Assembly (NCBI GenBank): GCA_963922455.1
Contig: CAWUIO010000052.1
Location: 1 to 43,859, forward strand
From: CAWUIO01 sp963922455
Lineage (GTDB): Bacteria > Bacteroidota > Bacteroidia > Cytophagales > Microscillaceae
Reading direction: 5' to 3'
DNA: 43,859 nt
Shown here piece by piece: positions 16,699-24,318 of the stretch; position 1 is the stretch's first letter, and every line of letters starts with the position of its first letter. The notes beneath the pieces were generated by a model. That model was not told where the DNA came from. It saw only the letters and a program-made list of their open reading frames with translations, and ran no database searches. Made by a program: the position numbers and the translations under genes.

Positions 16699-19665
16699 AT
16701 GATGTCGCAAACTGCAAAAACGAGTACTTCCCTTAGCCTTAATTTTGATTCTTTATCCCAAAAACTGCGAGGAGAATTGCATTGGGATGATACGATGCGT
16801 ACCCTTTACGCGACAGATGCTTCTGCTTACAGAGAAATGCCTGTGGCCGTGGCCATTCCAAAAGACGTGGAAGATTTGAAATCCCTGTTGGCATTTTCGC
16901 AAGAGCAGCAAGTACCTTTGATACCCCGGGCGGCGGGGACTTCCCTGGCCGGGCAGGTGGTTGGTCAAGGGATTGTGGTGGATATTTCGGTGCATTTTGG
17001 CCAGATTGTAGAGGTCAACCCTGAGGAGTCGTGGGTAAAGGTGCAGCCCGGCGTGATCCGGGATGAGTTAAACCGGTTTTTACAGCCCCAAGGCTTATTT
17101 TTTGGCCCGGAAACGTCTACTGCCAACCGGGCCATGGTAGGAGGCATGGTGGGCAATAATTCGTGCGGATCTAATTCGGTGGTGTACGGTAGTACCCGGG
17201 ACCATTTACTGGAAGTGAAAGCCCTGCTCAGCGATGGTTCGGAGGTGATTTTTGGCCCTTTGAGCCCTGCGGAGTATCTAGCCAAAACCAAACAAGAAGA
17301 CCTTGAGGGATCTATTTATCGAGAAATGCAAGCCCTTTTGGCCAGGGCGGAAAATCAGGCAGAGATTCTTAAGGAATTTCCTAAACCTAGCATACCACGC
17401 CGTAATACAGGCTATGCCTTGGACCTTCTCTTGGACAATGAAGTCTTTGGTAGTTCTCAGGAAGCTTTTAACTTTTGTAAGTTGATTGCCGGTTCGGAAG
17501 GTACACTTTGTTTTATTACGGAGGTCAAACTATCGGTAAGTCCCCTGCCCCCGCCAGAAGTTGGGTTGGTCTGTGCTCATTTTGAAACCGTTCGGGATGC
17601 TCTTCAGGCAAATTTGATTGCCTTAAAATATAAACCCAGTGCTTGTGAGTTGATGGATCATTTTATTTTGGAGTGTACCAAAAGCAATATAGAGCAGCGC
17701 AGAAACCGCTTTTTTGTGGAAGGAGATCCTGGGGCTATCCTGGTAGTAGAACTTAGACGGGAAAGTAGGGAGGAAATTGAAAATTTAGCGTCGGCCATGG
17801 AAAAAGAAATGCGGGCTGGGGGCTTGGGTTACCATTTTCCAGTGGTCTGGGGGGAGGATAGCAAAAAAGTTTGGACTTTACGAAAGGCAGGTTTGGGGCT
17901 TCTCTCCAACATTCCCGGAGATGCCAAACCTGCTCCTGTGATTGAAGATACGGCCGTTGCTGTAGAGGAGCTACCCGATTATATTGATGCGTTTAACCTA
18001 ATCTTGCAAAAGCACGAGATGGAGTGTGTGCACTATGCCCACGCCGGTAGCGGGGAGTTGCATTTGCGGCCCATCCTGAACCTAAAAACGGAGGAGGGGA
18101 ATCAACAATTTCGTCTCATAGCCGAAGAAATTGCCCGTTTGGTCAAAAAATACAAGGGTTCGCTTAGCGGAGAACACGGGGACGGGCGCCTTCGGGGTGA
18201 GTTTTTAGAGGAAATGATTGGGGCTAAGAACTATCAATTGGTTAAAAGGGTGAAAGAGATTTTTGATCCGCACCACAGGCTGAATCCCAACAAAATTGTG
18301 GATACGCCACCCATGGATACCCACTTGCGCTACACGCCCGGCCAGCCAACTCCCGAACCCAAAACCTGGTTTGACTTTTCTTATTACAAGGGCTACGTTC
18401 GGGCCGCCGAAATGTGTAATGGCTCAGGAGATTGCCGGAAAATGGCTTTAAGTGGGGGAACGATGTGCCCCAGTTACATGGCGACCCGTAACGAAAAACA
18501 TACCACCCGGGCCCGGGCCAATATCATTCGGGAAGTCTTTACCCAAGAAACCAGCCAGGATCCTTTTGAGAGAGAAGAGGTCCTGGAGGTTATGGACTTG
18601 TGCTTGTCTTGCAAAGCGTGTAAGTCGGAGTGCCCCTCTAACGTAGATGTCGCCAAACTCAAGGCCGAGTATTTACAGCACATGTACGATAAGCAAGGAG
18701 TCCCCCTCCGGACGCGCCTGATTGCCAATTTTTCCAAGTTAAACCGATTAGCCTCGCGCGTGTCGGGCTTGTACAATGCATTTTTCAAAATGCCGGTCTT
18801 AGGACCTTTGAGCAAGTCTTGGATGGGATTTGCTCCCGAGCGATCGATGCCCCCGCTTCATAAGCAAACCTTGTCGCAATGGTACAAGCAGTATAAAAGT
18901 AGCATGAAAGCCCAAAAATATCCTTTGGGAAAGGTGTATTTGTTTAATGATGAGTTTACCAATTATAATGATACGCCCATCGGGATCAAGGCCGTTCAAT
19001 TATTGGAGGCCTTGGGCTATGAAGTAATCATCCCCAAACACGAGGAAAGTGGAAGGACCTTCCTCTCCAAAGGTTTGGTACGCCAGGCCCGGGATATTGC
19101 CCAGAAAAATGTACAGACGTTTTCCTGTATGGTAAGTGACCAAACTCCTTTAATTGGCTTGGAACCTTCGGCCATCCTAACTTTCCGGGACGAGTATGTA
19201 GAATTGCTCCGAGGAGCCGAAAAAAAACAAGCCGAATATACGGCCCAACATACTTACCTGCTGGATGAATTTTTGGCCCGTGAGATTGACCGGGGCAATA
19301 TTCAAGCCGATCAATTTACCCAAGAGTCCCGCCTGATTAAAATGCATGGCCATTGTTACCAAAAAGCTTTGGCCTCATTGACCCCGAGTAAAAAAATGCT
19401 CAGCCTACCTCAAAACTATGAAGTACACCTCATTCCTTCGGGTTGCTGTGGTATGGCGGGCTCCTTTGGCTATGAGAAAGAGCATTTTGATATTTCGATG
19501 CAGATTGGGGAACTGGTACTTTTCCCGGCCGTTCGAGACCTGGAGCCGGAGGTATTGGTCGCGGCTGCGGGAACGAGTTGCCGCCATCAAATCAAAGACG
19601 GGACGGGTAAAATTGCCCTTCACCCCGTAGAAATATGGTGGGAGGCCTTGCTGGATAAAGCCTAG
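16699..19665 (+). CDS. FAD-linked oxidase with C-terminal 4Fe-4S and CCG domains (D-lactate/glycolate dehydrogenase-like)
   Basis: A 988-residue flavin and iron-sulphur oxidoreductase of the kind that fuses GlcD-type and GlcF-type parts; relatives oxidise D-lactate, D-2-hydroxy acids or glycolate and pass electrons to the membrane pool. The FAD-binding domain contains PRAAGTSLAGQ and the conserved GGMVGNNSCGSNS loop. The substrate domain has HYAHAGSGELHLRP and GEHGDGRLRGEFL. Cys clusters are CNGSGDC from Cys573 and CLSCKACKSEC from Cys635, for 4Fe-4S centres. A later CCG-type domain includes HGHCYQKAL and SGCCGMAGSFGYE. Exact substrate cannot be told. The AraC gene starts 5 bases after its stop. 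Confidence 0.92.
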   Translation: MMSQTAKTSTSLSLNFDSLSQKLRGELHWDDTMRTLYATDASAYREMPVAVAIPKDVEDLKSLLAFSQEQQVPLIPRAAGTSLAGQVVGQGIVVDISVHFGQIVEVNPEESWVKVQPGVIRDELNRFLQPQGLFFGPETSTANRAMVGGMVGNNSCGSNSVVYGSTRDHLLEVKALLSDGSEVIFGPLSPAEYLAKTKQEDLEGSIYREMQALLARAENQAEILKEFPKPSIPRRNTGYALDLLLDNEVFGSSQEAFNFCKLIAGSEGTLCFITEVKLSVSPLPPPEVGLVCAHFETVRDALQANLIALKYKPSACELMDHFILECTKSNIEQRRNRFFVEGDPGAILVVELRRESREEIENLASAMEKEMRAGGLGYHFPVVWGEDSKKVWTLRKAGLGLLSNIPGDAKPAPVIEDTAVAVEELPDYIDAFNLILQKHEMECVHYAHAGSGELHLRPILNLKTEEGNQQFRLIAEEIARLVKKYKGSLSGEHGDGRLRGEFLEEMIGAKNYQLVKRVKEIFDPHHRLNPNKIVDTPPMDTHLRYTPGQPTPEPKTWFDFSYYKGYVRAAEMCNGSGDCRKMALSGGTMCPSYMATRNEKHTTRARANIIREVFTQETSQDPFEREEVLEVMDLCLSCKACKSECPSNVDVAKLKAEYLQHMYDKQGVPLRTRLIANFSKLNRLASRVSGLYNAFFKMPVLGPLSKSWMGFAPERSMPPLHKQTLSQWYKQYKSSMKAQKYPLGKVYLFNDEFTNYNDTPIGIKAVQLLEALGYEVIIPKHEESGRTFLSKGLVRQARDIAQKNVQTFSCMVSDQTPLIGLEPSAILTFRDEYVELLRGAEKKQAEYTAQHTYLLDEFLAREIDRGNIQADQFTQESRLIKMHGHCYQKALASLTPSKKMLSLPQNYEVHLIPSGCCGMAGSFGYEKEHFDISMQIGELVLFPAVRDLEPEVLVAAAGTSCRHQIKDGTGKIALHPVEIWWEALLDKA

Positions 19666-19670
19666 GATGG

Positions 19671-20483
19671 ATGAGCTTGAATTATCAAATTTACCCTCCA
19701 CCCCCAGAATTACAAGCCTATGTCCGGGCCTTTTGGGTTTTGGAAGGAAGCCCAGACTACATTCACCGCTCCATGGCCGATGCTTGTGTGACGATTGTCT
19801 TTCATTACCGGGGAAAATTTAACCGCCTGGCTCCCTCAGGAGTAAGCAGGGAAGGGATTACCAGTCTCAATGGGCCTTGTCAGCAGTTTACCCGTTACCA
19901 TACTCAAGAAGGTTTTGGGCTTTTTGGTGTATACCTCTATCCGTATGCCCTCAGGGATATTTTAGGCCTAGCTCCAGAAAGCCTAACAGGGGCTAGCTTT
20001 TCTTTACCGGAAGCCTTGGGAGAGGAAGGCCGGGACTTGGAAGATAAAGTTTTGCAGTGCTCCAATAACTCTCAGCGAGTGAATATGCTATGCACTTACT
20101 TTCTTAAAAAGTTGGGCAAACGTAGGAGTTCTGTTATCTCGGGGGCTATGTATTACGCCATGCAATTTTGTTTTGCCCGTAAGGGACAAGTAGATATCCG
20201 AGAGTTGGCTTCCTTAGCTAATCTATCGCGCAGGCAATTGGAAAGAAAATTCAAACAAGCGACAGGTTTGAGCCCAAAACGCTTTTGCCAATTGTTGCGT
20301 TTTCAGGCCGCTTTAAAAGAGTATCCCTCCTCGAAGAAATCTTTGGTAGCAATCGCCTTAGAATATGGCTACTATGATCAGTCTCATTTCATACAAGAGT
20401 TTAAGCGCTTTTCTGGATATACCCCCGGGCAATGGTTTTTGGGAGATGCAGAAGGGCAAGCCTACCGCGAATTGAAACACTGA
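19671..20483 (+). CDS. AraC family transcriptional regulator
   Basis: A 270-residue regulator. The C-terminal DNA-binding part (about 174-255) has two helix-turn-helix units, VDIRELASLANLSRRQLERK and SLVAIALEYGYYDQSHFIQEF, ending in the typical FKRFSGYTPGQW. The N-terminal 150 residues match the pattern of the DUF6597-type sensing domain (YPPPPELQAYVRAFWVLE). It begins 5 bases after the FAD/Fe-S oxidoreductase stop, so the two are surely co-transcribed, and it may control that gene or the VOC gene behind it. ATG start; an out-of-frame ATG lies 4 bases earlier. Confidence 0.9.
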   Translation: MSLNYQIYPPPPELQAYVRAFWVLEGSPDYIHRSMADACVTIVFHYRGKFNRLAPSGVSREGITSLNGPCQQFTRYHTQEGFGLFGVYLYPYALRDILGLAPESLTGASFSLPEALGEEGRDLEDKVLQCSNNSQRVNMLCTYFLKKLGKRRSSVISGAMYYAMQFCFARKGQVDIRELASLANLSRRQLERKFKQATGLSPKRFCQLLRFQAALKEYPSSKKSLVAIALEYGYYDQSHFIQEFKRFSGYTPGQWFLGDAEGQAYRELKH

Positions 20484-20552
20484 TGTCGCAATTTTCCAAT
20501 ATTTCCAGGGAAATGAAGGCTATCTTGCCTGTATCTGAACACCTTTAAACAA

Positions 20553-20960
20553 ATGAATATGGCGACTATTATTCCAACCTTGCGTTATCAAAATGCACCC
20601 CAGGCCGTTGAGTGGCTGCAAGAGGCCTTTGGCTTTGAAACCCAATTATTAGTGCCTGGAGAAAACGAAACCATCACCCATGCCCAATTGGTATTAGGAG
20701 GAGCTATGATCATGCTGGGTTCTGTGAAACAAGATGACCTGGGTGAAACGCTTAAACAACCCGAAGATATGGGAGGCTATACTACCCAAACGATCTACGT
20801 GTATTTAGCAGATGTCAAAGCTCATTATGATCGGGCTCGGGAAAAAGGGGCTGTGATGATTAGAGACTTAGAAACAATGGATTATGGAGGAGAAGCGTAT
20901 ACATGTAAAGATCTTGAAGGGCATATATGGAGCTTTGGCAGCTATGATCCTTGGGCTTAG
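20553..20960 (+). CDS. VOC/glyoxalase-fold protein
   Basis: A 135-residue protein of the vicinal oxygen chelate superfamily. It opens with IIPTLRYQNAPQAVEWLQEAFGF and ends with DLEGHIWSFGSYDPW, the pattern of PhnB-like and bleomycin-resistance-like members. The two beta-alpha-beta-beta-beta halves are both present. Potential metal ligands include the late histidine in EGHIW and the glutamate in GGEAYTCKD, but the function is unknown. It lies 69 bases behind the AraC gene and is followed by a strong terminator. The start could be the ATG at 20553 or the next one two codons later. Confidence 0.88.
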   Translation: MNMATIIPTLRYQNAPQAVEWLQEAFGFETQLLVPGENETITHAQLVLGGAMIMLGSVKQDDLGETLKQPEDMGGYTTQTIYVYLADVKAHYDRAREKGAVMIRDLETMDYGGEAYTCKDLEGHIWSFGSYDPWA

Positions 20961-20978
20961 AGCCCTTGGAAAATAAAA

Positions 20979-21010
20979 AAAGCCCGTCTATGGTGATTTA
21001 GACGGGCTTT
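20979..21010. terminator. Strong bidirectional terminator
   Basis: A perfect 12-bp stem, AAAGCCCGTCTA at 20979-20990 and TAGACGGGCTTT at 20999-21010, with an 8-base loop. An A run (20974-20980) on the left supplies the T run for the minus-strand transcript, and the stem itself ends in TTT for the plus strand. It separates the convergent VOC and SLATT-like genes. Confidence 0.85.
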
Positions 21011-21033
21011 CAAAAAGATTTATCTTGGGTTTG

Positions 21034-22413
21034 TTATGGCTGGTTTGGGTTGGCATTGTTCACTGGGGAGACGGTACCAACGGGAGTTGGACCAGCATTG
21101 ACCGGGGCCAACTTGGATTCTTTGTAATTCCGGATGGCGTCGTTTTCTACCGATTTTACAAAAAGCTCATATTTGATCGTTTCGTCCAGTATTTTGGAGT
21201 AAGTGATCCGGATTAAATTTACGTGCTTTAAGGTCAAATATTTTTTTCCTTTTTCTACAAAATCCAAAGTGTTAAGGAGGTGATCCAGTTGGCTGGCCGT
21301 CTCGGTATACTTCGCATATAATTCATCGGCATCAAAATAGCTTTGTAACATCCCAATGATAGAAAGGAAGGCACTAATCGCCAGGGCCAAGGTATTGATA
21401 TACCAGTCAATTCCCCAATCCCGGAGGGTATCCGTAACGTTGATCCCTAGAAGGACGGTCACAACTGCGGCCAATAGAGAAGATAAGAAACGGAACACGA
21501 AAGCCCAATTACCCGATTTGCTTTCGTGATTTTTATATTTTCGGTGGCTTTTCTCAATTTGAGTCCTTAAGACTTTGAGTTTTGCCTCAACAATTTCGGT
21601 CTCGTCGGGAGTGGGCAAAGGCCGGGTCTTTTCTGGGTCAAACTGTAACTCCTCGTACAATTGATCATCCAGTTCTTGGATGGGAGAAAGGGCCGGGGGG
21701 ACCAAATTAGTGGGGCCCTGTACGGGAGGCAGGGGCGTAAATTGAGGGTTAGCATTGCCCCAATTATTATTTTGATTGCCGTAAGGTGTATACGATCCAT
21801 TATTCCCTTGGGGGTTCCAGTTGGAATTGCCTCCGTAGGGATAGCCGGGCTTAGGCTGATTTACGGGGTAGCCGGGATTAGGATAACTATAGGTACTGCT
21901 TTGGCTAAACGTGTTTGTCGTGGGGCCCGTTTCCGAACCGAAGCGGGTCAAGTTTTGCAATTTGTTTACGTTGTCCTGAAAGTTGGAAACAAACTCACGC
22001 CCTTTTTTTAACTTCTCTAATAATACATGAAAAGGATCGGGCTCCTCTTCATCGCTGGGCACTAAATCGTGCCCGGTTTGAGAGATGAGACTAGGGTCCG
22101 AACCCGGAATGTAGGGAGTTTCCTTTCCTTCCCGTTCAAAGTTTTCGGAAGTAAGCCCTTTTGCCTCATCTTCTTCTTCCAGGCCTAAAAAGTCGGCCGT
22201 GAAAACATCAGAGAATTTGCTTGGGTCGTCGCTATTATATGGGGAACTAGGCATAGGCTTAGCACTTTCAGAGGGTACATAATTTGAAGACATAGGTACC
22301 GGAGACGATTCCTTTGGATTAGGATCTGGGTCTCCGTGGGGGCCGGGCTTGGATTTACCCGGTTCTTGGGAAGCGTTATGAAGCTGAAAAAAAGGATCTT
22401 CTTCTGGGTTCAT
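21034..22413 (-). CDS. 2TM SLATT/DUF4231-like protein with long disordered N-terminus
   Basis: A 459-residue protein. Residues 1-265 are low complexity: acidic and Pro/Ser-rich to about 130, a short helix, then an Asn/Pro/Tyr/Gly-rich stretch (about 160-230). The C-terminal part has two membrane helices close together (about 304-324 and 336-357), flanked by long helices, with FDADELYAKYTETASQLDHL after the second. This resembles the SLATT/DUF4231 group of 2TM proteins, some of which are effectors in nucleotide-signalling defence systems; no cyclase or SLOG partner is adjacent. The open frame runs on to 22722 through repeat copy 4, but that extension has repeat sequence, so I start at the ATG at 22413. 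Confidence 0.72.
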   Translation of the reverse strand: MNPEEDPFFQLHNASQEPGKSKPGPHGDPDPNPKESSPVPMSSNYVPSESAKPMPSSPYNSDDPSKFSDVFTADFLGLEEEDEAKGLTSENFEREGKETPYIPGSDPSLISQTGHDLVPSDEEEPDPFHVLLEKLKKGREFVSNFQDNVNKLQNLTRFGSETGPTTNTFSQSSTYSYPNPGYPVNQPKPGYPYGGNSNWNPQGNNGSYTPYGNQNNNWGNANPQFTPLPPVQGPTNLVPPALSPIQELDDQLYEELQFDPEKTRPLPTPDETEIVEAKLKVLRTQIEKSHRKYKNHESKSGNWAFVFRFLSSLLAAVVTVLLGINVTDTLRDWGIDWYINTLALAISAFLSIIGMLQSYFDADELYAKYTETASQLDHLLNTLDFVEKGKKYLTLKHVNLIRITYSKILDETIKYELFVKSVENDAIRNYKESKLAPVNAGPTPVGTVSPVNNANPNQP

Positions 22414-22528
22414 GACACAAGATAATTTTACTGCCAATTCCAAATATAGTTTATTTCCTAGAAGTCTGCAAATGAATTGCTTAGAAGATATTATGAACTT
22501 CCCTGGGGCATATGTAGGGCCTAATGCG

Positions 22529-22658
22529 GGGGCTGCCCCCGGCGATGGAGTAGGGGAGCAATGCTGAACTGAGGGTGCCGCCGGGGTCGGGCTTTCGCTA
22601 CTCGCTGGCCCCCCCACCACCCGTAACGAGCTCAAACAGGCCGCTCTATCCCTCAGCC
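22529..22658 (-). repeat. Dispersed structured repeat, copy 4 (subfamily B)
   Basis: Minus-strand reading: head GGCTGAGGGATAGAGCGGCC, core GCGAGTAGCGAAAGCCCG, tail CAGCCCC. End stem GGCTG/CAGCC, inner stem CCCCGGCG/CGCCGGGG, as in copy 2. It forms a facing inverted pair with copy 5. Confidence 0.85.
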
Positions 22659-22806
22659 GATTTTGAGAGCCGGGACACAGGACATGGGAACCGGGAGGGG
22701 ATGTCTGTAGTGCGGCTAGCAACTGCTATGTCCTTAACGCTGAAAAAAAGTCCCGCCTCCCGTTTCCTTCTCTCCTCTCTATTCTCTCCTCTCTCCTCTA
22801 AATCTT
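22659..22806. other. Structured spacer between inverted repeat copies 4 and 5
   Basis: No gene. The 148 bases contain nested inverted repeats: AGGACAT (22679-22685) with ATGTCCT (22728-22734), and GGAACCGGGAGG (22687-22698) with CCTCCCGTTTCC (22756-22767), one mismatch. The right part is a strongly pyrimidine-biased tract of C/T words (about 22765-22800). A loosely similar purine-rich stretch (GAGAACCGAGGG...) follows the head of copy 2 at about 12601-12640. Confidence 0.6.
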
Positions 22807-22936
22807 GGCTTAGGGATAGAGCCCTTGTTTGAGCCCGCCGCTGGTTTGCGCGTGAGCCGGCGAGTGGCGAAAGCCCGGCCCGAGCTGGTATGTAGCGGCA
22901 AATTTTTTAGCTACTTCCATAGCGCGGGAAAGCCCC
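22807..22936 (+). repeat. Dispersed structured repeat, copy 5 (subfamily A)
   Basis: Head GGCTTAGGGATAGAGCCCTT, then GAGCCCGCCGCTGG, core GAGTGGCGAAAGCCCGG and tail GCGCGGGAAAGCCCC. End stem GGCTT/AAGCC. The inner stem CCCGAGC/GCGCGGG has one mismatched position. The tail lies 41 bases from the stop codon of the ATP-grasp gene. Confidence 0.85.
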
Positions 22937-22977
22937 CAATATGTTAAGGCACAAATAGCAAATAGATCAGGCAAAAC

Positions 22978-24033
22978 CTATCCGTGATTGGGTTGGGGAG
23001 GCATGTCCAGGGGGGCGGGTTGAGAAGTCAAACTACGGTACACCATCTGGAAGCCGTTTTTTTGGTCCATATACGCTACACCGCGAGAGTGATTTTGGAT
23101 ACTGATTCGGTAAAGGGCCCGCCAATGCTTAAACAAGTAGCGGTAGGCTTTCAGAATCGGCATTTTAGGGTCGTAGATATGGGCCGGCTCCGAATTGGCC
23201 CCGTTCAATTCCAGGATTCGGATGTTTTTCCCAGTATACAAGTCTTCCAGTTTGGGCACCTTGATGTCGTAACGGCCAAAGTAAAACCCATCAATTTGGT
23301 GACTGATCTGATCGAATACTTCGACCAGTTTGGGTTTGATCAAATGATTGGCATTGAGGAATATCGTACCCCGGGAGTGATTGCCAATTGGCTCAACGAT
23401 AAACTTTTCACCCGGCTTAGGGATCTTTTTGAGCTGCAAGGGATAGTTTTTCTGTATGTGTTCCAAAAACAAAGAGGAACGCGAATCGGCCCGGATGAGA
23501 TCTTCCACGGTAGAAGAACCATCTCCAATGACCGACAAAAATTCTTTTTGTACTACGGAGCTGATATGTCCCCGAACCTCATTGGGGGCCCGGTAATACA
23601 TCACCCCAAACTCCAAAGGATACTCGATAAACTCTTGCAGGATTGTATCTCCAGGCATAGCTTGAAGGTAGGATACTAAGTCTTCGAAGCTCTGCACTTT
23701 TCTAACTTTTTTGCCCCGTTCTCCGCGATCGGGTTTGGCAATGATCGGGAAATGTAAGCCGTGCGATTGGATGGTCGTAGCCAAGGAGGCTGGATGCATG
23801 GTATGGTCTACCAAAATAGTGCGGGGAAGGAATTGAGGTGGGATATTCTTCAATACGTTGTATTTCGAATAATTGCTAAATCCCCCCAATTCCATCAAGG
23901 GATTGGCGGCACTAAAAAAGAAAAAAGAGCGAGCTCTCAGGCTTAAATAAAACCAATAAAAATAAATAGGAATGTAAAACACCCAAAAAGGCCAAAATTC
24001 CCATTTCCAAATTCTCAAAAATCTTTTTTTCAT
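22978..24033 (-). CDS. Membrane-anchored ATP-grasp protein
   Basis: A 351-residue protein with an aromatic-rich hydrophobic N-terminus (about 10-33) and then an ATP-grasp fold. The nucleotide-binding part shows IIAKPDRGERGKKVRKV (from about 95) and ILQEFIEYPLEFGVMYYR, and the metal and substrate region RILELNGANSEPAHIYDP. ATP-grasp enzymes couple ATP to a carboxylate and an amine, so it could ligate an amino acid or peptide, but the substrate is not evident. D-alanine ligase is a distant comparison only. It is a single gene flanked by repeats downstream and divergent from guaB. ATG start at 24031-24033. Confidence 0.78.
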   Translation of the reverse strand: MKKRFLRIWKWEFWPFWVFYIPIYFYWFYLSLRARSFFFFSAANPLMELGGFSNYSKYNVLKNIPPQFLPRTILVDHTMHPASLATTIQSHGLHFPIIAKPDRGERGKKVRKVQSFEDLVSYLQAMPGDTILQEFIEYPLEFGVMYYRAPNEVRGHISSVVQKEFLSVIGDGSSTVEDLIRADSRSSLFLEHIQKNYPLQLKKIPKPGEKFIVEPIGNHSRGTIFLNANHLIKPKLVEVFDQISHQIDGFYFGRYDIKVPKLEDLYTGKNIRILELNGANSEPAHIYDPKMPILKAYRYLFKHWRALYRISIQNHSRGVAYMDQKNGFQMVYRSLTSQPAPLDMPPQPNHG

Positions 24034-24289
24034 ACCAATGTATGGACGGAGTCATGATAAAAACCACATGCACTACCCGAATAGTTCGGACGCGTGGCAT
24101 CCTGTAACTTCATTTGAAAAGCCAATATTTAAATAATTTTTAGAAAATATAGGTTTTCCTCAGGTTTTTTCCGTTTTGCCCTCCTTTTAAAATCTGAAGG
24201 AAATGTTAAGATTCGCTTTCAAGACATATATTTCTAGGAATAGTAGGAAGGGTATGTTCAAATATCATATTTAATCTCTAACTTTATGA

Positions 24290-24318
24290 GGCAAATAAGC
24301 TAAACTAATTTATTTGCC
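24290..24318 (+). promoter_or_regulatory. Inverted repeat abutting the guaB start codon
   Basis: A perfect 9-base inverted repeat, GGCAAATAA at 24290-24298 and TTATTTGCC at 24310-24318, with an 11-base loop, ends exactly one base before the guaB ATG at 24319. As RNA it would place the ribosome-entry region in a hairpin; as DNA it could be an operator. TAACTTTA at 24279-24286 resembles a degenerate Bacteroidota -7 element, but no matching -33 box is clear. Confidence 0.55.

Noticed and set aside
22414..22722. N-terminal extension of the SLATT-like reading frame
   Set aside because: The extra 103 codons are translated repeat copy 4 and its flank; a good ATG exists at 22413.
22978..23679. 231-residue plus-strand reading frame inside the ATP-grasp gene
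   Set aside because: It is the antisense shadow of a conserved enzyme; no start signal or family match.
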